Shown here in pieces: positions 1-5,052 of a stretch of DNA of 5,052 nt (positions are counted from its first letter, which is position 1; the number at the start of each line of letters is the position of its first letter). Location: positions 1 to 5,052 of the forward strand of contig CAZAQB010000205.1 of assembly GCA_964487155.1 (NCBI GenBank), written 5' to 3'. The DNA is from CAZAQB01 sp964487155. GTDB lineage: Bacteria; Pseudomonadota; Gammaproteobacteria; Nitrococcales; Nitrococcaceae. The translations under genes were made by a program, and so were the position numbers. A model generated the notes under the pieces. It did no database searches and was not told the DNA's origin. It was given only the letters and a program-made list of their open reading frames with translations.

Positions 1-50
1 GTGGGGCCAAGAGACAAGCGAGATCGGTGCAAATTTGTGAAATCTTCGGG
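1..50. other. Region downstream of the transglycosylase gene
   Basis: These 50 bases are less GC-rich than the rest of the window. I see no hairpin with a T-run, no tRNA and no coding signal in them. Confidence 0.5.
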
Positions 51-647
51 CTAGTGCATGAACCAGCGTTCGTTGAGGGCCTCGTAGACCCGTGCCGGGT
101 ACCAGGTCTTGCCCAAGCTGCCGTTGTAGCGGGCGAGCGCCCGGGTCAGGTCGCCGTTCTCCCGGTCCAGGTAGTAGCGCAGGATGGTGCAGCCCATGCG
201 CAGGTTGGTGCGGACCCGGAACAGGTTGTCCTCGGGCCGGCCGATCTCGTCCAGCCAGAATGGCATCACCTGCATCAGGCCCCGGGCGCCGGCGCTGGAG
301 ATGGCGAAGCGGTCAAAATTGCTCTCCACCTGGATTACCGCGAGCACCCACTCGGGCCGCAGGTCCGCCCGGGTGGCCTCCTCGTGCACCATGCGCAGCA
401 GCGCCAGGCGCCGCTCGGGGTCGGGGATGCGCCGCTCCAGCCGGGCGGACATGTCCATCAGCCAGACCTGGGCGTCGAAGCGGCTCTGGAAGCTCTCCGC
501 GGTATTCATGGCCTGCTCGAGGGCGCCGCGCAGGGCCGGATCCGGGTGCGCCGGCCGGGTATTCTCCAACGCCGCCACCGGGCCGGACAGGGCCAGGGCC
601 AAGGCCAGCAGGGCGGTGGCGAGGTGGCGGCCCATGGTCCTGGTCAC
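51..647 (-). CDS. Secreted SLT-type lytic transglycosylase
   Basis: The 198-residue product looks like a peptidoglycan lytic transglycosylase, which cleaves the MurNAc-GlcNAc bond in the periplasm. Residues 1-26 form a signal peptide (basic start, Leu/Ala-rich core, likely cut after PVAA). The SLT domain spans about residues 90-185. It shows the catalytic Glu108 in QVESN, the GLMQVMP motif (123-129) and ARYNGS (172-177), all family hallmarks. There is no LysM or superhelical accessory domain, so this is a short, single-domain member. The start used is GTG at 647, 6 bases after the proS stop, with a weak GAGA upstream. An in-frame ATG at 635 would also leave a usable signal peptide. The gene is probably co-transcribed with proS. 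The SLT fold is clear, but the exact subfamily (MltC/MltE-like or other) cannot be settled by eye, so no symbol is given. Confidence 0.93.
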   Translation of the reverse strand: MTRTMGRHLATALLALALALSGPVAALENTRPAHPDPALRGALEQAMNTAESFQSRFDAQVWLMDMSARLERRIPDPERRLALLRMVHEEATRADLRPEWVLAVIQVESNFDRFAISSAGARGLMQVMPFWLDEIGRPEDNLFRVRTNLRMGCTILRYYLDRENGDLTRALARYNGSLGKTWYPARVYEALNERWFMH

Positions 648-653
648 AGGTTC

Positions 654-1835
654 TCAGTCGCTCAGCTCGGTGACCAGCCGCACGATGCCCTCCAGGGGCA
701 CGTCCTGGCTGGCGTCGTCCTGGCGGCCCCGGTATTCCACGGTGCCGCCATCCAGGCCCCGGTCGCTGACCACCACCCGGTGGGGGATGCCGATCAGTTC
801 CATGTCGGCGAACTTCACTCCGGGGCGGGCGTCGCGGTCGTCCCAGAGGGGCGCCAGTCCGGCCTCCTCGAACTCCCGGTGCAGGTTCTCCGCCACCTGG
901 CGTACCCGCTCGGACTTGTGCGTGTTAATGGAGACGATCCCCACCTGGAAGGGCGCCATGGGCCCCGGCCAGATGATGCCCCGGTCGTCATGGTTCTGCT
1001 CGATGGCGGCGGCCACCACCCGGGTGCAGCCTATGCCGTAGCAGCCCATGGTCATGGGCACGCTGGCGCCGGACTCGTCCAGCACCGTGGCGTCCATGGC
1101 CTGGCTGTACTTGGTGCCCAGCTGGAAGATGTGGCCGACCTCGATGCCCCGGGCCACGGCCAGGGTGCCCTCGCAACGGGGGCAGCCCTCGCCGGGGCGC
1201 ACGGTGCGCAGGTCGGCCACTTCGGGCAGCGGCAGGTCGCGGCCCCAGTTGAGGTTGATCCAGTGCCAGTCGGCCCGGTTCGACCCGGAAGAGAAGTTCA
1301 CCGCCCGGGCGGCGCGCTGGTCCACCAGGGTGCGCAGCCCCTCCGGCAGGCCCTTGGGGCCGATGAAGCCCTTGGGCACGCCGGTGGCCGCCAGCGCCTC
1401 GTCGGCCTCCGCCATGCGCACCTGGTCGGCGCCCAGGGCGAGGCCGGCCTTCACCAGGTTGGCCTCGTCGTCGCCGGCCACGAACAGCACCACCGGCTGG
1501 TCGTCGGCGACCACCACCAGGCTCTTCACCACCTGGGCGGCGCTGATGCCGAGCATTTCGGCCTGCTCCGCCACGGTCTGGATGCCGGGGGTGGATTTCT
1601 CCTCNNNNNNNNNNNNNNNNNNNNNNNNNNNNNNNNNNNNNNNNNNNNNNNNNNNNNNNNNNNNNNNNNNNNNNNNNNNNNNNNNNNNNNNNNNNNNNNN
1701 NNNNGGCATCCAGGTGTAGAGCCCGGCGCCCAGGCGCCGGATCATGCCGGCGCGCAGCATCAGCCGGTGGCTGACGACCTCTGCCTCGGCCGGATCCTCC
1801 TTGGAGGTGAACAGGGGAAACCGTGTCACTCGCAT
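654..1835 (-). CDS. proS: Prolyl-tRNA synthetase, interrupted by an assembly gap
   Basis: ProRS charges tRNA-Pro with proline in the cytoplasm. The N-terminus (MRVTRFPLFTSKEDPAEAE, then HRLMLRAGMIRRL and YTWMP) matches bacterial-type ProRS. After the gap the protein resumes inside the INS editing domain (AAQVVKSLVVV, carrying the Lys conserved for Ala-tRNA-Pro editing). It continues through class II motif 3 (TMGCYGIGCTR, about 1020-1054) and the C-terminal anticodon-binding domain (RPGVKFADMELIGIP). About 359 residues are visible against roughly 570 in the family, so about 200 residues, including motifs 1 and 2, lie in the gap. The frame is the same on both sides of the 100 N. I chose ATG 1835 because the family alignment begins there. 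An ATG at 1856 would add seven unconserved residues. A GGAG lies 13 bases upstream of 1835, a long spacing. The damage looks like missing assembly, not a pseudogene. Confidence 0.95.
   Translation of the reverse strand: MRVTRFPLFTSKEDPAEAEVVSHRLMLRAGMIRRLGAGLYTWMXXXXXXXXXXXXXXXXXXXXXXXXXXXXXXXXXXEEKSTPGIQTVAEQAEMLGISAAQVVKSLVVVADDQPVVLFVAGDDEANLVKAGLALGADQVRMAEADEALAATGVPKGFIGPKGLPEGLRTLVDQRAARAVNFSSGSNRADWHWINLNWGRDLPLPEVADLRTVRPGEGCPRCEGTLAVARGIEVGHIFQLGTKYSQAMDATVLDESGASVPMTMGCYGIGCTRVVAAAIEQNHDDRGIIWPGPMAPFQVGIVSINTHKSERVRQVAENLHREFEEAGLAPLWDDRDARPGVKFADMELIGIPHRVVVSDRGLDGGTVEYRGRQDDASQDVPLEGIVRLVTELSD
1605..1704. other. Scaffold gap of 100 N inside proS
   Basis: Exactly 100 consecutive N occupy this stretch. 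The round number is typical of a placeholder for a gap of unknown size. The flanks are proS codons of about residue 44 (YTWMP) on one side and about residue 250 (EEKSTPGIQTV) on the other by comparison with family members, so the true missing length is probably near 600 bases, not 100. Confidence 0.97.
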
Positions 1836-1935
1836 GGCTTGATGGGGGCTCCGCATCTGCGTCGGGATTGGGCCCCAAGAGTAACCAATGGCCGGCGCCG
1901 GCGCGACGCGTCCGGCCTTGCTCGGCGGGCGCCGG

Positions 1936-2394
1936 TCAGCGCTGGAACTCGCCGCAGTATTCGTCCAGGTAGGCCTGGTTCTCGGCGATCTCGGAGTCGC
2001 GCTCCTCGGCGGTGAAGCGGACCACCTTGCCGTCCGGCCCCATGAAGCGGCGGTTGGTGCCTCCCGACTGCAGGGCGCGGATGTTGTTGCGGGCGGCCTC
2101 GCACTGCTGCTTCAGGAAAGCCACCTGCTCCGCTGTGCGGCCCCGGGCGTCCACCTGGCGGGAGTCCGTCGCACCGCCCGAGGGACCCGCGCCGGAGCGC
2201 TGCTGAAGCTCGCGGCGGGCCGATTCCGGAGCCACCTGGATGGGGATGCGCTGGGCGTCGATGCCCTGGGGCGGCAGCGCGGTGTAGTGAACCGTGCCGT
2301 CCGGATCGCTCCACTTGTAGACATAGCGCTGCTGGCCCTGGGCCTGGACGGCAGTGGCCAGCGCCAGCGCCAGCAGCAACACGATGGCCCGCAT
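1936..2394 (-). CDS. Secreted DUF4124-domain protein
   Basis: This 152-residue protein has a signal peptide (MRAIVLLLALALATAVQA, likely cut after residue 18). A DUF4124 segment follows at about residues 21-55, seen as YVYKWSDPDGTVHYTALPP. That short beta-rich module is common at the mature N-terminus of exported proteobacterial proteins of unknown function. A Gly/Ser/Arg-rich linker (about 60-88) leads to a helical C-terminal part (89-152) with two cysteines, Cys98 and Cys147, which could form a disulfide in the periplasm (inference). The start is well supported by AAGGGGAG (2401-2408) 6 bases before the ATG. The gene is divergent from ilvN and lies 100 bases upstream of proS on the same strand. 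Its role is unknown; I see no catalytic motif. The domain call is from pattern recognition. Confidence 0.9.
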   Translation of the reverse strand: MRAIVLLLALALATAVQAQGQQRYVYKWSDPDGTVHYTALPPQGIDAQRIPIQVAPESARRELQQRSGAGPSGGATDSRQVDARGRTAEQVAFLKQQCEAARNNIRALQSGGTNRRFMGPDGKVVRFTAEERDSEIAENQAYLDEYCGEFQR

Positions 2395-2400
2395 GGGTGG

Positions 2401-2408
2401 CTCCCCTT
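2401..2408 (-). promoter_or_regulatory. Ribosome binding site of the DUF4124 gene
   Basis: On the minus strand this reads AAGGGGAG, ending 6 bases before the ATG at 2394. It is the clearest Shine-Dalgarno sequence in the left half and fixes the start of the DUF4124 gene. Confidence 0.7.
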
Positions 2409-2513
2409 CGCTCCGGTGACCGCAAAAGTATGCGCCGCCCGGCGCGTCCGTGACTGTGATCGACCCGGCAGCCTGACGCCCTGCTGGACCCTGCGCCCGG
2501 CACCTCTCCCGCG

Positions 2514-2525
2514 CGCCGGCCGGCG
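2514..2525. repeat. 12-base perfect palindrome
   Basis: CGCCGGCCGGCG is its own reverse complement. It lies in the divergent intergenic region, just before a second inverted repeat at 2529-2543. It could be an operator or simply a product of high GC content. Confidence 0.4.
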
Positions 2526-2528
2526 ATC

Positions 2529-2543
2529 CCGGGCGTTGCCCGG
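2529..2543. repeat. Inverted repeat CCGGGC-GTT-GCCCGG
   Basis: A 6-base-pair GC stem with a 3-base loop, with no T-run on either side. It lies about 135 bases from the DUF4124 start and 65 bases before the ilvN -35 box. It could be a binding site or a fortuitous hairpin. Confidence 0.4.
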
Positions 2544-2550
2544 TGCCAAA

Positions 2551-2564
2551 GCCGCCGCGGCGGC
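2551..2564. repeat. 14-base perfect palindrome
   Basis: GCCGCCGCGGCGGC is perfectly self-complementary and lies 45 bases upstream of the -35 box of the ilvN promoter. That is a reasonable place for a regulator site, but base composition alone makes such palindromes more likely here. Confidence 0.4.
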
Positions 2565-2609
2565 AGGCCAGGAAGCGCCGGAGTTTTCGGCAGTTGTGTC
2601 GGCCTGTGC

Positions 2610-2638
2610 TTGACGCTACCCCTGCCGGGCATTAGTTT
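2610..2638 (+). promoter_or_regulatory. Sigma70-type promoter for ilvN-ilvC
   Basis: The -35 box TTGACG (2610-2615) matches five of six consensus bases. A 17-base spacer separates it from TAGTTT (2633-2638), a weaker -10 that keeps the key TA and final T. The expected transcript start is near 2645, about 70 bases before the ilvN ATG. The spacing is optimal and the -10 lies in a small AT-rich patch in otherwise GC-rich DNA. Called by eye. Confidence 0.6.
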
Positions 2639-2654
2639 TGGACGCCTTTCGCGG

Positions 2655-2683
2655 CGCGCTCCGGCGCGGTGGGCGCCGTTTAT
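2655..2683 (+). promoter_or_regulatory. Leader with two mutually exclusive hairpins, attenuator-like
   Basis: One hairpin pairs CGCGC (2655-2659) with GCGCG (2664-2668) around a 4-base loop. The other pairs CGGCGC (2662-2667) with GCGCCG (2673-2678) around GGTGG and is followed by TTTAT (2679-2683), which resembles a weak terminator. The two share bases 2662-2668 and cannot form together. This is the geometry of an attenuator, but no leader peptide rich in Ile, Val or Leu codons precedes it and the T-run is short, so its regulatory role is speculative. Confidence 0.3.
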
Positions 2684-2715
2684 CGAAGCGCGGGGCTTGC
2701 GGCAGATCCATCACC

Positions 2716-3210
2716 ATGCGGCACATCGTATCGATTCTAGTTGAGAACGAGTTCGGCGCCCTGGCCCGCATCGCCGGCCTTTTTACCGCCCGGGGCTACA
2801 ATATCGAGTGCCTGACGGTGGCGCCCACCGACGATGCCACCCTCTCGCGCATGACCCTGGTGACCATCGGCGACGACCGGATCATCGAGCAGATCATCAA
2901 GCAGCTCAACAAGCTGCTGGATGTAGTCAAGGTGATGGATATCACCGAGTCGCCCCACATCGAGCGCGAGATGCTGCTCATCAAGGTGCCGGCCTCCAGC
3001 GGCGAGGCCCGGGAGGAATACAAGCGCCTGGCGGATATCTTCCGCGGCCGCATCCTCGACGTCACCGACCGCGTCTACACCATCGAACTCACCGGCACCA
3101 GCTCCAAGCTGGACGCCTTCCTGGAGGCCCTGGGCAACCGCGAGCCGCTGGAGGTGGTGCGCTCCGGCGTCATCGGCATCGGCCGCGGCGAACGGCACAT
3201 GAAGATCTGA
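2716..3210 (+). CDS. ilvN: Acetolactate synthase small (regulatory) subunit
   Basis: The 164-residue protein is the regulatory subunit of acetohydroxyacid synthase, which makes acetolactate and acetohydroxybutyrate, the first shared step of valine and isoleucine synthesis. The N-terminal ACT domain (about 1-76) carries Asn11, Gly14 and Asn29, residues known in E. coli IlvH to matter for valine binding, so valine feedback is probably kept (inference). The block CLTVAPTDDATLSRMTLVT is strongly conserved, and the C-terminal ACT-like half ends in GVIGIGRGER. The length equals the usual ~163. The start is ATG 2716 because the family begins MRHIVS or similar. An in-frame TTG at 2638 would add 26 unconserved Arg/Gly-rich residues. 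The Shine-Dalgarno is poor (GGCAGA, 9 bases upstream). The catalytic large-subunit gene, normally immediately upstream, is absent. The gene is also called ilvH in enterobacteria. Confidence 0.96.
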   Translation: MRHIVSILVENEFGALARIAGLFTARGYNIECLTVAPTDDATLSRMTLVTIGDDRIIEQIIKQLNKLLDVVKVMDITESPHIEREMLLIKVPASSGEAREEYKRLADIFRGRILDVTDRVYTIELTGTSSKLDAFLEALGNREPLEVVRSGVIGIGRGERHMKI

Positions 3211-3245
3211 GCCGGCAGCCACCGGCCGCAGAACAGAGGAGCAGC

Positions 3246-3250
3246 GGGGA
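3246..3250 (+). promoter_or_regulatory. Ribosome binding site of ilvC
   Basis: GGGGA ends 4 bases before the ATG at 3255. A second purine-rich stretch, AGAGGAG (3235-3241), lies 13 bases upstream of the ATG. Either could pair with 16S rRNA. Confidence 0.5.
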
Positions 3251-3254
3251 AACC

Positions 3255-4271
3255 ATGAAAGTCTTCTACGATAAGGACGCCGACCTGTCCGTCATCCGCG
3301 GCATGACCGTGGCAGTGGTGGGCTACGGCTCCCAGGGCCACGCCCATGCCAACAACCTGAAGGACTCCGGCGTGAACGTCGTGGTGGGCCTGCGCCAGGG
3401 CTCCGGCTCCGCGAAGAAGGCCCAGGACGCGGGCCTGGAGGTGGCCTCCATCGAGGATGCCGCGGCCCGCGCGGATCTGGTGATGATCCTGACGCCCGAC
3501 GAGCAGCAGCCCCGGGTCTACACCGAGCAGATCGAGCCCAACCTGAAGCAGGGGACGGCGATCGCCTTCGCCCACGGGTTCAACATTCACTTCGGCCAGA
3601 TCGAGCCGCGCGCCGACCTGGACGTGATCATGATCGCCCCCAAGGGCCCCGGCCACCTGGTGCGCTCCACCTACGTGGACGGCGGCGGCGTGCCCAGCCT
3701 GATCGCCATCCATCGGGACGCCTCCGGGCGCGCTCGGGAGGTGGCCCTGTCCTACGCCAGCGCCAACGGCGGCGGCCGGGCCGGAGTCATCGAGACCAGC
3801 TTCCGGGAAGAAACCGAGACCGACCTGTTCGGTGAGCAGGTGGTGCTGTGCGGCGGCATCACGTCGCTGATCCAGGCGGGCTTCGAGACCCTGGTGGAGG
3901 CCGGTTACTCGCCGGAGATGGCCTACTTCGAGTGCCTCCACGAGACCAAGCTGATCGTCGACCTGCTCTACGAGGGCGGCATCGCCAACATGCGCTACTC
4001 CATCTCCAACACGGCGGAGTACGGTGACTTCACGCGGGGCCCCCGGGTGGTCAACGAAGAGTCCCGCTACGCCATGCGCGAGATCCTGGAGGAGATCCAG
4101 ACCGGCCAGTTTGCCAAGGAGTTCGTGCTGGAGAACCAGGCCGGCGCGCCGCGGCTCAAGGCGATGCGCCGCCAGGCCGCCGAGCATCCCATCGAGGTGG
4201 TGGGCGAGCAGCTGCGGGGCATGATGCCCTGGATCGCCGCCAAGCGCCTGGTGGACAAGAACCGCAACTGA
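3255..4271 (+). CDS. ilvC: Ketol-acid reductoisomerase, class I
   Basis: IlvC isomerises and reduces acetolactate or acetohydroxybutyrate with NAD(P)H and Mg2+, the second step of valine/isoleucine synthesis, in the cytoplasm. The product is 338 residues, the usual class I length. The N-terminal Rossmann domain has GYGSQGHAHANNL (from residue 23). The cofactor-specificity loop shows Arg47, Ser50 and Ser52, the pattern of NADPH-preferring enzymes. Catalytic and metal residues are all present at the classic positions: His107, Lys130, Asp190 and Glu194 (ETDLFGEQ), Glu226 and Glu230 (YFECLHE), and Ser251 (YSISN). The gene starts 44 bases after ilvN on the same strand with no terminator between them, so the two are surely one transcription unit and carry out consecutive steps. 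Nothing suggests damage or transfer. Confidence 0.98.
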   Translation: MKVFYDKDADLSVIRGMTVAVVGYGSQGHAHANNLKDSGVNVVVGLRQGSGSAKKAQDAGLEVASIEDAAARADLVMILTPDEQQPRVYTEQIEPNLKQGTAIAFAHGFNIHFGQIEPRADLDVIMIAPKGPGHLVRSTYVDGGGVPSLIAIHRDASGRAREVALSYASANGGGRAGVIETSFREETETDLFGEQVVLCGGITSLIQAGFETLVEAGYSPEMAYFECLHETKLIVDLLYEGGIANMRYSISNTAEYGDFTRGPRVVNEESRYAMREILEEIQTGQFAKEFVLENQAGAPRLKAMRRQAAEHPIEVVGEQLRGMMPWIAAKRLVDKNRN

Positions 4272-4275
4272 GCCG

Positions 4276-4302
4276 TCCGGCGCCCCGCAAGGGGTGGCCG
4301 GA
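4276..4302 (+). terminator. Stable hairpin after ilvC, possible terminator or 3' end stabiliser
   Basis: It begins 4 bases after the ilvC stop. TCCGG pairs with CCGGA and CGCCCC pairs with GGGGTG, with one bulged G at 4297 and one G-U pair, closed by a GCAA loop of the GNRA type. The stem has 11 pairs. No T-run follows (TCTCCGTAG), so a classical intrinsic terminator is uncertain. It may instead protect the ilvC mRNA end or reduce read-through into pssA. Confidence 0.4.
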
Positions 4303-4314
4303 TCTCCGTAGTTC

Positions 4315-4331
4315 GGCTGCCGTGGGCAGCC
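4315..4331. repeat. Inverted repeat GGCTGCC-GTG-GGCAGCC
   Basis: A perfect 7-base-pair stem with a 3-base loop, 12 bases after the preceding hairpin. No T-run follows. Confidence 0.5.
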
Positions 4332-4388
4332 CGACACCGCGGTGCTGATCGACGCCTGGGCCGCGTTTGGCAGAGCCTGAGCTGGCAG

Positions 4389-4403
4389 CGACGGCCGCCG
4401 TCG
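4389..4403. repeat. Inverted repeat CGACGGC-C-GCCGTCG
   Basis: Seven-base arms separated by one base. As RNA it would fold with a slightly shorter stem. As DNA it is a near-perfect palindrome that a dimeric regulator could bind. It is 5 bases from the next inverted repeat. Confidence 0.45.
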
Positions 4404-4408
4404 ATACG

Positions 4409-4435
4409 TCGGGTAGCGCCGGCGGCGCTTCCCGA
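4409..4435. repeat. Long inverted repeat upstream of pssA
   Basis: TCGGG pairs with CCCGA and AGCGCC pairs with GGCGCT around a GGC loop, with one T-T mismatch (4414/4430). That gives 11 pairs in total. It lies about 64 bases before the pssA start. It could form in the mRNA leader of pssA or serve as a protein site. Confidence 0.5.
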
Positions 4436-4489
4436 ACCTACGCTGGATCACCGATCTGGCCGGGCCGCCGCCCCCGATCTCCCTGGCGT

Positions 4490-4494
4490 GGAGG
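4490..4494 (+). promoter_or_regulatory. Ribosome binding site of pssA
   Basis: GGAGG with a 4-base spacer to the ATG at 4499. It is a strong Shine-Dalgarno and fixes the start of pssA. Confidence 0.75.
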
Positions 4495-4498
4495 CACC

Positions 4499-5052
4499 AT
4501 GGACCCCGAGCAGAAGCAGCCCGAGTCCCGCCCCCGCCATCGCGGCATCTACCTGCTGCCCAACCTGCTGACCACCGGGGCCCTGTTTTTTGGCTTCTAC
4601 GCCATCGTCGCCGCCAACAACGAAGCCTTCGGCCGGGCGGCCATCGCCATCTTCGTCGCCATGGTGCTGGACGGCCTGGATGGCCGGGTGGCCCGGCTTA
4701 CCAACACCCAGAGTGACTTCGGCGTCCAGTACGACAGCCTCTCGGACATGGTCTCCTTCGGGCTGGCCCCCGCCCTGGTGGTCTATCAGTGGGCGCTGGC
4801 GGATCTGGCCGCCCTGGGAGACTTCTGGGGTAAGCTGGGCTGGCTGGGCGCCTTCGTGTTCAGCGCCTGCGCCGCCCTGCGCCTGGCCCGTTTCAACACC
4901 CAGGCCGGGGTCTCCGACAAGCGCTATTTCCAGGGGCTGCCCAGCCCCTCGGCGGCGGCCCTGGTGGCGGGGCTGGTGTGGACCGGCACCCGGGTTGAGG
5001 CGCAGGGGACTCTCATCGGCCTTGCCGCCCTGCTGGTGACCGTGCTGGGCGG
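4499..5052 (+). CDS. pssA: CDP-diacylglycerol-serine O-phosphatidyltransferase (partial, 3' end outside window)
   Basis: PssA joins CDP-diacylglycerol and serine to make phosphatidylserine, the precursor of phosphatidylethanolamine, at the inner membrane. The 184 visible codons carry the full CDP-alcohol phosphatidyltransferase signature: Asp58, Asp61-Gly62, Ala65-Arg66, Gly75, Asp79 and Asp83. The last two aspartates are the metal-binding and catalytic ones of the family. The N-terminus has the type II PssA pattern, GIYLLPNLLTTGALFFGFYA, and RLARFNTQ follows at 128-135. Hydrophobic membrane segments lie around residues 22-39, 45-58, 85-103, 114-128 and 150-163. Related proteins are about 250-280 residues, so roughly a third is beyond the edge. 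The start is fixed by GGAGG at 4490. It follows ilvC by 227 bases on the same strand. A phosphatidylglycerophosphate synthase was considered, but the N-terminal motif and the RFN motif favour PssA. Confidence 0.93.
   Translation, partial: MDPEQKQPESRPRHRGIYLLPNLLTTGALFFGFYAIVAANNEAFGRAAIAIFVAMVLDGLDGRVARLTNTQSDFGVQYDSLSDMVSFGLAPALVVYQWALADLAALGDFWGKLGWLGAFVFSACAALRLARFNTQAGVSDKRYFQGLPSPSAAALVAGLVWTGTRVEAQGTLIGLAALLVTVLG

Larger units (their letters stand above)
2395..2715. other. Divergent intergenic region between the DUF4124 gene and ilvN
   Basis: These 321 bases hold no gene that I can support. They contain a sigma70-type promoter toward ilvN (2610-2638) and its leader with alternative hairpins (2655-2678). 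They also contain perfect or near-perfect palindromes at 2514-2525, 2529-2543 and 2551-2564. For the DUF4124 gene a weak -10-like CATACT can be read on the minus strand at 2432-2427, with no convincing -35. No acetolactate synthase large-subunit gene is present, although its usual place would be just before ilvN. No plus-strand stop codon occurs in any frame between 2641 and 2715, so the 3' end of such a gene is not hiding there. Confidence 0.8.
4272..4498. other. ilvC-pssA spacer with tandem inverted repeats
   Basis: These 227 bases hold no gene that I can support. They contain four hairpin-forming inverted repeats (4276-4302, 4315-4331, 4389-4403, 4409-4435) and a 10-base palindrome, CACCGCGGTG (4335-4344). 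None is followed by a clear T-run. No convincing promoter for pssA is visible, so pssA may be read from the ilvN promoter or from one I cannot recognise. Short open frames here have no ribosome binding site. Confidence 0.7.

Noticed and set aside
1836..1935. Possible terminator or promoter between the DUF4124 gene and proS
   Set aside because: A GGCCGG...CCGGCC pairing and an ATTGG...CCAAT repeat can be drawn, but there is no T-run and no clear -35/-10 pair, so neither call is supported.
27..2015. Open frame of 662 codons on the plus strand
   Set aside because: It lies opposite the transglycosylase, proS and DUF4124 genes, runs through the N gap, and has a Gly/His/Ala/Val-rich composition with no family motif. 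It is a shadow of high-GC coding DNA.
1826..2632. Minus-strand frame overlapping the DUF4124 gene
   Set aside because: An Arg/Gly/Pro-rich out-of-frame reading of the real gene, which itself has a signal peptide, a Shine-Dalgarno and a conserved domain.
2638..2715. TTG-initiated N-terminal extension of ilvN
   Set aside because: The 26 extra residues are Arg/Gly-rich, unlike the family. The TTG overlaps the promoter -10 box and would precede the transcript start.
2641..2715. Possible 3' end of an acetolactate synthase large-subunit gene
   Set aside because: None of the three plus-strand frames has a stop codon here or reads like the large subunit C-terminus.
4343..4380. Tiny 12-codon frame starting GTG CTG ATC GAC
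   Set aside because: No ribosome binding site, and too short to support as a leader peptide; its Leu and Ile codons are single occurrences.
3075..4451. Open frame of 458 codons on the minus strand opposite ilvC
   Set aside because: The composition (His/Gly/Val/Leu repeats) and position mirror ilvC codons. It has no recognisable domain and no ribosome binding site.

Overview
The window is high-GC bacterial DNA with dense, ordinary housekeeping genes. The protein sequences and gene order (ilvN-ilvC-pssA beside a DUF4124 gene and proS) suggest a gammaproteobacterium, perhaps of the Chromatiales/Ectothiorhodospiraceae kind. That placement is a judgement from memory of the families, not a database result.

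Left half, minus strand, read right to left. A small secreted DUF4124 protein (2394 to 1936) is followed by prolyl-tRNA synthetase, proS (1835 to 654). A secreted SLT-type lytic transglycosylase (647 to 51) starts 6 bases after the proS stop. The proS gene is interrupted by exactly 100 N (1605-1704), a scaffold placeholder. Compared with the usual family length, about 200 codons are missing there, including most of the catalytic core.

Centre (2395-2715). This 321-base divergent intergenic region holds a good sigma70-type promoter pointing right (2610-2638), several GC-rich palindromes, and a hairpin-forming leader ahead of ilvN.

Right half, plus strand. ilvN (acetolactate synthase regulatory subunit) and ilvC (ketol-acid reductoisomerase) lie 44 bases apart and act in sequence in isoleucine/valine synthesis. 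After a 227-base spacer rich in inverted repeats comes pssA (phosphatidylserine synthase), cut by the window edge after 184 codons.

I found no new defence, mobile or biosynthetic system. The points most worth a second look are the absence of an acetolactate synthase large-subunit gene next to ilvN, the structured leader before ilvN, the row of hairpins between ilvC and pssA, and the unresolved gap inside proS. The very long open frames opposite the real genes are explained by high GC content.
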